A stretch of DNA of 11,726 nt from Chrysochromulina parva (Eukaryota; Haptophyta; Prymnesiales; Chrysochromulinaceae). Shown here piece by piece: positions 7,791 to 11,726 of the stretch. Below the pieces are notes generated by a model that searched no databases, had not been told where the DNA came from, and was given only the letters and a program-made list of their open reading frames with translations. Every line of letters begins with the position of its first letter. Positions within the stretch are counted from its first letter, which is position 1. The position numbers were made by a program, and so were the translations under genes. The stretch is from positions 1 to 11,726 of the forward strand of contig PJAB01001878.1 of assembly GCA_002887195.1 (NCBI GenBank), in the 5' to 3' direction.

Positions 7791-8077
7791 GCTCTCTGTG
7801 GCGTGTCTCCTCTTGGTCTCCTTCATCCCGCTCGTGTTGTCCTATCGTGTTCCTTCTGTTGTGTCTCATCCTCTACGTCGACTCTTCACCCGCGCCGACT
7901 GCTAGAGAAGGAGCCTCGATACCAGAGCACACATTCGCCGAGCGGATATCAACGCGATCACCGATCTACGATCGTCCAAGCATAGGCCCTCGCGCCTCGC
8001 CGGGAGTTCCCGGTTCGCGGTTCCCCTTGCGCGGTTCTAGGTTGTATCTGTTGTTTATATAGGATTTGACTTGACTT
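7748..8077. repeat. 18-bp imperfect inverted repeat bounding about 330 bp
   Basis: 7748-7765 matches the reverse complement of 8060-8077 at 17 of 18 positions. The inside has no coding sequence. This could be the remains of a small terminal-inverted-repeat element. However, both arms are built from GTCAA/TTGAC pentamers and I see no target-site duplication, so chance expansion is just as possible. Confidence 0.4.
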
Positions 8078-8248
8078 AATTTGAGCGCGTTCGCGGTTGA
8101 TCTTGAATCGACACACGACAGCAGTTGACCCAGATTTACGATAGGGAATAAATAGGAATGAGATGACAGAATGTATCAGATTAGACCTTTAGAGATTTGT
8201 ATGAACTATGATTATATCGTACGGAGGTTTGGTACCGGTAGACTGACT

Positions 8249-8323
8249 GACGAAACCCACTGGTTGCCTAATAAAGAGATGACGAAACTTAGTGAGGTCA
8301 GTGACGAAACTTCGACGAAACTT
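8249..8323 (+). repeat. Cluster of GACGAAACTT 10-mers
   Basis: Exact GACGAAACTT copies start at 8281, 8303 and 8314, with a partial GACGAAAC at 8249. Spacing is irregular, so this is not a simple tandem repeat. It may be a repeated binding site or degenerate subtelomere-like sequence next to the telomeric array. Confidence 0.7.
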
Positions 8324-8380
8324 TCCGCGCATCTTCAGTGTCAGACACTCCAGTGTGACACATCGACTCTCACGCTAAAA

Positions 8381-8410
8381 CCCTAACCCTAACCCTAACC
8401 CTAACCCTAA
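8381..8410 (+). repeat. Interstitial telomere-type array (CCCTAA)5
   Basis: Five perfect CCCTAA units, equal to TTAGGG on the minus strand, are flanked by CTAAAA on the left and ACTTTG on the right. Unique-looking sequence and genes follow on both sides, so it is internal to the contig. The six-base unit is the TTAGGG type, not the TTTAGGG of land plants and most green algae. Confidence 0.93.
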
Positions 8411-8421
8411 ACTTTGATGTT

Positions 8422-8434
8422 GACCTCGGAGGTC
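8422..8434. repeat. Short inverted repeat GACCTC-G-GAGGTC
   Basis: Perfect 6-bp arms flank one base, 12 bases right of the telomeric array, and another GAGGTC copy follows at about 8442. It is too short to assign a role. Confidence 0.6.
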
Positions 8435-8802
8435 GGTCGATGAGGTCAAGAGGGGGGGGGTGTTTTCTTGGAAACGACACTGCTTTTCCTGGACTTTCTC
8501 GTCAGATTCGATCCGGCCCGGTCCGACCTCGACCTTATATCGGATTTATATCGGGGATTATACCGTAATCCGTATCTTCTTCGTTAATCGTTACCCGGCA
8601 AACGAAAGTAACCTTCCAACGCGCGATACGATCATACAAATCCCGAAACCGTGCAGGGGGGCGTGTGGTCTCTCTCGTCTGGCAGGCGGGACACTGTCGC
8701 TCTCAGAGTCTCACCGACCCTCCGAGCAGGCTGTAGCTAGAAGCTGTGCAGTGGTCCCAGACTCCCCAGCTCAGGCACGCTCCCTGGCTGGATCTGTCAA
8801 TT

Positions 8803-8922
8803 TCACCACGCGTCCTGCACGCTGTCCGCCATGCCGCCTCCGCCCGCAGTGGCCAGCTGCCTCTGACGGAGCCGCTCCATGCCTTGTCGCAACTCGTCCG
8901 ACATCGAGCCACCGCCGCCCAC

Positions 8923-8998
<76 letters not shown>

Positions 8999-10260
8999 AT
9001 CGCTCCGACTGAGCCACCCATGGTAAGCATGCCGCCACCGCCCATCGGCTGCCCAACGACCCCTCCCCAGCCGCCGCCGGGGCCGCCACCCCACGCGCCA
9101 CCTCCCGGTATCATGCCACCTCCCATGGGGCCTCTCGGGCCCATTTGGCCGCCTGGCATTATGCCTCCTCCTGGCCACAGCACGCCGTTGCCGCCCATGC
9201 TGTTGCCACCCATGCTGTTGCCACCCATGCCGTTGCCACCCATTCCGTTGCCACCCATGCCGTTGCCACCCATGCCGTTGCCACCCATGCCGTTGCCACC
9301 CATGCCGTTGCCACCCATGCTGCTGCCACCCATGCCAACGTGATTGCCCATGCCGCTGTTGCAGCCCATGCCCGGCAGTTGGGCGCGGCCGCCCATGCCC
9401 GGCATCGGCAAACTTACCCCACCGCCCATCGGGCCGCCAGGGACGAATCCCATTTGCGTGGGGCCTCCACGGCCAATCGCTGCGGCGCCTGCGCATGCGC
9501 TGCCAAAGCCGGCGCACGCGCCCATGCCATTTGCCATGCCGCCGCCCATCATGCCAGCGCCCATGCCGCCGCCCATCATGCCGCCTGGTGCGCCCATAAA
9601 CATGCCCGTGCTCGCGCCGTTAAAGGTGGGCACCTGCATCTGGCTGAGCGTGCGCACCTCCGCGCGGATCTCCTGCTGCCGCTTGCAATAGAGGCGCCAC
9701 GTGTCCTCTGTGAACCCATAGTTGAAGTAGTCAGTCGGGTCGACGTCGGGTTTGTGCCACGGCTTCTCGGCTAGCTGATCGATGTCGATATTCTCCGGCA
9801 TCGGCCCCTCGAGGCTCATCTGCAGCCCGCCAGGCACGTGCACGAGCGGGCCGAGCTTGGCACGCTGTGCCGCGGTGATGGCGGGCTGCTTGTGCGGCGC
9901 CGGTGGCGTCATGCTAATTGCACCTGGTGACCCGCCAGTGCCAGCGCCTGCGTTGGCGAGCGCCTGCAGACGTGGGTTGACATACACCTTGTGCCGGCTC
10001 GCCTTGGCGGCGTTCGAGGCTGGTGTCGTGCCCGCGCTGCTGGCAGAGCAGACGGACGCCGATGGGCCAAGAGTGGGAGGCTGGGTGCCGGCCATTCCCT
10101 CGCCGGCCGCGGCACCGTCAGCCATTGCAGCGCTGCTGTCCTCCGCGTACAGCATGCCCTCTTCGCCCTCGTCAAGCTCATCAGGATAGTGGAGCACGAT
10201 GCGAATGCCATCATCTTCCGAAGAGACGTCCGAAGCGAGATCGAGGGCGTTCGCGTCCAT
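8803..10260 (-). CDS. FIP1-like pre-mRNA 3'-end processing factor
   Basis: FIP1 is a subunit of the nuclear cleavage and polyadenylation machinery; it tethers poly(A) polymerase and contacts RNA. The start is the ATG at 10260 ('MDANALDLAS'); the frame runs only slightly upstream without another ATG. Of 485 residues, 14-42 form an acidic N-terminus ('SSEDDGIRIVLHYPDELD') like other FIP1 proteins. The diagnostic Fip1 motif is at about 160-202: 'KPWHKPDVDPTDYFNYGF' followed by 'TEDTWRLYCKRQQEIRAE'. After it comes a long Gly/Met-rich low-complexity region with ten MGGN[GS]-type pentapeptides, then Q24, then a short charged tail ('DELRQGMERLRQRQ') ending in DAW. No intron is needed. It is divergent from the DCD-protein gene across a 266-base spacer. 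The low-complexity C-terminus is lineage-specific; where animal FIP1 has an Arg-rich tail, this one has Gly/Met/Gln. Confidence 0.93.
8926..8997 (-). repeat. Pure (CAG)24 tract in FIP1
   Basis: Twenty-four uninterrupted CTG triplets on the plus strand read as 24 CAG (Gln) codons in FIP1. The absence of CAA interruptions suggests recent or ongoing triplet expansion rather than conserved polyglutamine. Confidence 0.97.
9184..9333 (-). repeat. 15-bp coding minisatellite, ten units, in FIP1
   Basis: Ten consecutive 15-bp units encode the pentapeptide MGGNG or variants. In coding order they are: one MGGSS, six MGGNG, two MGGNS, one MGGNG. Variation is confined mostly to the last codon and single silent changes. 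Units are in phase with the reading frame, so copy-number change leaves the rest of FIP1 intact. Confidence 0.95.
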
Positions 10261-10526
10261 GATCAAGCGTGCGAGGCTGAAATGGTTCGTCGATGTTCAC
10301 GTGTGACGGGGGCCCGCGACCGACGACGCGCGAGGGGAGGTCGTTGGTGGGATTCACAGCACGTGCGTCAGGGAAGTCCCCCGTTTTGTGAAGTTGGAGG
10401 CCTGTGCAGATTTCTTACATGTAATGTTTATTTTTGTCAAGTTTCGTGACGTGATCGGGTTTCTGGAGGCAAGCTGTCACAAGCTGTCACAGGTTCGGGG
10501 CGCAAAAGCTTTTCCCAAGAGACGGC
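10261..10526. promoter_or_regulatory. Divergent spacer between FIP1 and the DCD-protein gene
   Basis: It holds both 5' UTRs and presumably a shared or back-to-back promoter. The only repeat I see is an exact 10-bp tandem duplication, AAGCTGTCAC, at 10471-10490, 37 bases before the DCD-protein ATG. No TATA box is evident. Confidence 0.45.
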
Positions 10527-10878
10527 ATGAGCCGCGACTACGCGCCGCGGCCGGGCGGCGTGTACTTTAATCGGAGTGGCGATGGGGGCGATGACGGCAT
10601 AGATGGCGGTACTCCCCTGAGTGATGGCGGTATGCCTCTGAGTGCTGGCATGCCGTTGTCGGAGTTCGAGGAGCAGCAGCAGCTATCGCTGCCGCAACCG
10701 CAGCAGCACGGCGGCCAGTCATTCTTCTACCCACCGCTAATGGCTGCTCAGCAAGGGGCGGCGATGCAGCAGCAAGCGCAACAACAGCAACAACAGCAGC
10801 AGCAACAACAACAGCAAGCGCAACAAGCGCAACAAGCGCAACAAGCGCAAGCGCAACAAGCGCAACAAGCGCAGCAAG

Positions 10879-10944
<66 letters not shown>

Positions 10945-11726
10945 GCACCGCGGAGGAGGACATACACATGCAGCAGATGCACATGCACAACCTGCAGATG
11001 CACCATCAGATGCAGATGCACCACCACCAGCTCCTGCTCCAGCAACAGCACGACCATCTCAGTCGGCTGCAGCACCAGCACGCGTCGCTCATGTACCAAC
11101 ACCAGTACCAGGTTGGCCCGAACGGGTATGAGCTTACCGACGGCGAAGCGAGCCCATCGGGTGGGCAAACGCACCCGCATGCGACGCTGCCCTCGGTCAC
11201 CGCCGGAGTGCCCGCGCCACCATCCGCTGCAGACTCGGGTCGGCGTGACGAGTCTTGCCGACGACAGCAGCACAGCTCGTCGCAGCAGAAGCATCAGCAA
11301 CACAAGCAGCCTCAGACGATGCATCAACCGTCGGCAAGCTCGCTGCCGTCTGGCCGCTGCGGCGCCAGTGCGCACCTCAAGCCGTCCCGCGAGGCCGATA
11401 GCCTTGGAGCGGGCGGCCTTGGAGCGGCCTCGCCTGCACCCGCGATGCTGTCTGCCGACATGGCGGCGCCAAGTGGTATGATCCTGCGACCGCCAAGCGC
11501 AGTGGTCACGGGCCGCATGGGGTCGGGCGTCGAGGATGGTGATGAGGGCGCGCGCGCTGACGACGCAATGGGCGGCGTCGTTATGGGCGGCGTGCCTGGC
11601 TCGATGCGGCTCGTGCCAGGCGGCGGTGCGCTGTCGGAGGTGTTGGACGAGGCAGGCGCGCCGCAGGCCGCAAGCGGCATCATCTTTGGCTGCACCTCGT
11701 CAACCTTCGACGAGTGCTTCGCTCTC
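10527..11726 (+). CDS. DCD-domain protein, Gln/His/Met-rich N-terminal part, 3' truncated
   Basis: The frame is open from the ATG at 10527 for exactly 400 codons to the right edge, with no stop. The nearest upstream in-frame stop is at 10452 and no other ATG lies between. Residues 1-85 hold a Gly-rich start and three PLS-type repeats. A Q/A-rich tract (about 10762-10943) ends in a pure (CAG)21. Next comes a His/Met/Gln-rich, probably helical stretch (about 10968-11108), then Ser/Pro/Ala/Gly-rich disordered sequence. The last visible residues, 'GIIFGCTSSTFDECFAL' (from 11676), fit the opening of the DCD (development and cell death) domain, whose consensus is roughly G-x-I-F-x-C-x-x-x-T-x-x-E-C. 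In plants this domain occurs in stress- and cell-death-related proteins. Only its first strand and helix are in the window, so the assignment needs the flanking sequence. Confidence 0.8.
10821..10880 (+). repeat. 9-bp CAACAAGCG repeat encoding Gln-Gln-Ala units
   Basis: Five exact CAACAAGCG units and one shortened CAAGCG unit are followed by CAGCAAGGG. They read QQA in frame with the DCD protein. It differs from the pure CAG run that follows and looks like an older expansion. Confidence 0.9.
10881..10943 (+). repeat. Pure (CAG)21 tract in the DCD-domain protein
   Basis: Twenty-one uninterrupted CAG codons encode Gln. It is the second uninterrupted CAG tract within about 2 kb, in the neighbouring divergent gene. 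Confidence 0.96.

Larger units (their letters stand above)
7551..8802. other. Repeat-rich spacer between two minus-strand genes
   Basis: No protein-coding frame is supported. Being downstream of FIP1 and upstream of the acidic-protein gene, both read leftward, it should hold the FIP1 3' UTR and the promoter of the acidic-protein gene. It is clearly less GC-rich than the genes and holds most of the simple repeats of the window: pentamers, an inverted repeat, a 10-mer cluster, a telomere-type array, a G9 run at 8452-8460, a TTATATCGG direct repeat (8535-8543 and 8546-8554) and a small hairpin GGATTA/TAATCC at 8555-8571. Confidence 0.6.

Noticed and set aside
8460..9026. 188-residue plus-strand frame ending in polyalanine
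   Set aside because: It starts at a GTG in a G run and most of it is the antisense of the FIP1 3' end and CAG tract.
9184..9333. CRISPR-like array
   Set aside because: Units are contiguous 15-bp repeats with no spacers, and encode a pentapeptide in frame inside a eukaryotic gene.
8771..9517. Long frame rich in HGWQR repeats and polyalanine, and opposite-strand frames of polyleucine or polycysteine over 8879-9343
   Set aside because: They are other readings of the FIP1 repeats; the FIP1 frame alone carries a conserved domain.
10737..11375. Minus-strand frames with long Leu or Cys runs
   Set aside because: They are antisense readings of the CAG/CAA-rich coding region of the DCD-domain protein.

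Overview
This looks like nuclear DNA of a GC-rich unicellular eukaryotic alga. The evidence is: spliceosomal introns (one with a perfect GTGAGT donor and a CAG acceptor), core eukaryotic proteins (a FIP1 polyadenylation factor and a mitochondrial-type ATP synthase gamma subunit), a Ski2-like helicase of the ISE2 type known from plastids and cyanobacteria, a DCD-domain protein, pure CAG/polyglutamine tracts, and a five-copy CCCTAA telomere-type array. Haptophyte, stramenopile or a similar algal lineage is a guess; I cannot name the species. I saw no bacterial operons, CRISPR array, tRNA, rRNA or transposase.

Layout: (1) 1-1101 (+) is the C-terminal end of an ISE2-like DSHCT helicase cut by the left edge. 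(2) 1102-1965 is noncoding and holds a diverged second copy of the 3' end of the next gene. (3) 1966-4248 (-) is a 760-residue, about 8-TM, cysteine-rich membrane protein of unrecognised family. (4) About 4418-5670 (+) is ATP synthase gamma in at least three exons; its 5' exon and start are ambiguous. (5) 5671-6455 is noncoding. (6) 6456-7550 (-) is an acidic, probably disordered protein with a recurring S-E/D-A-S-F-Y motif. (7) 7551-8802 is a repeat-rich spacer with pentamer repeats, an 18-bp inverted repeat about 330 bp across, a 10-mer cluster and the interstitial telomeric array. (8) 8803-10260 (-) is FIP1, with a (CAG)24 tract and a 15-bp minisatellite in coding sequence. (9) 10527 to the right edge (+) is a Gln/His/Met-rich protein that enters a DCD domain in its last visible residues.

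Two pairs are divergent with short shared spacers: membrane protein/ATP synthase gamma and FIP1/DCD protein. The genes do not form one pathway: plastid RNA helicase, mitochondrial energy conversion, nuclear mRNA 3'-end processing and a stress/cell-death-type domain simply sit side by side, as is usual in a compact protist genome. I found no convincing new multi-gene system. The best leads are the duplicated gene end, the two splice solutions for ATP synthase gamma, the interstitial telomere array, the orphan membrane protein and the motif-repeat acidic protein.
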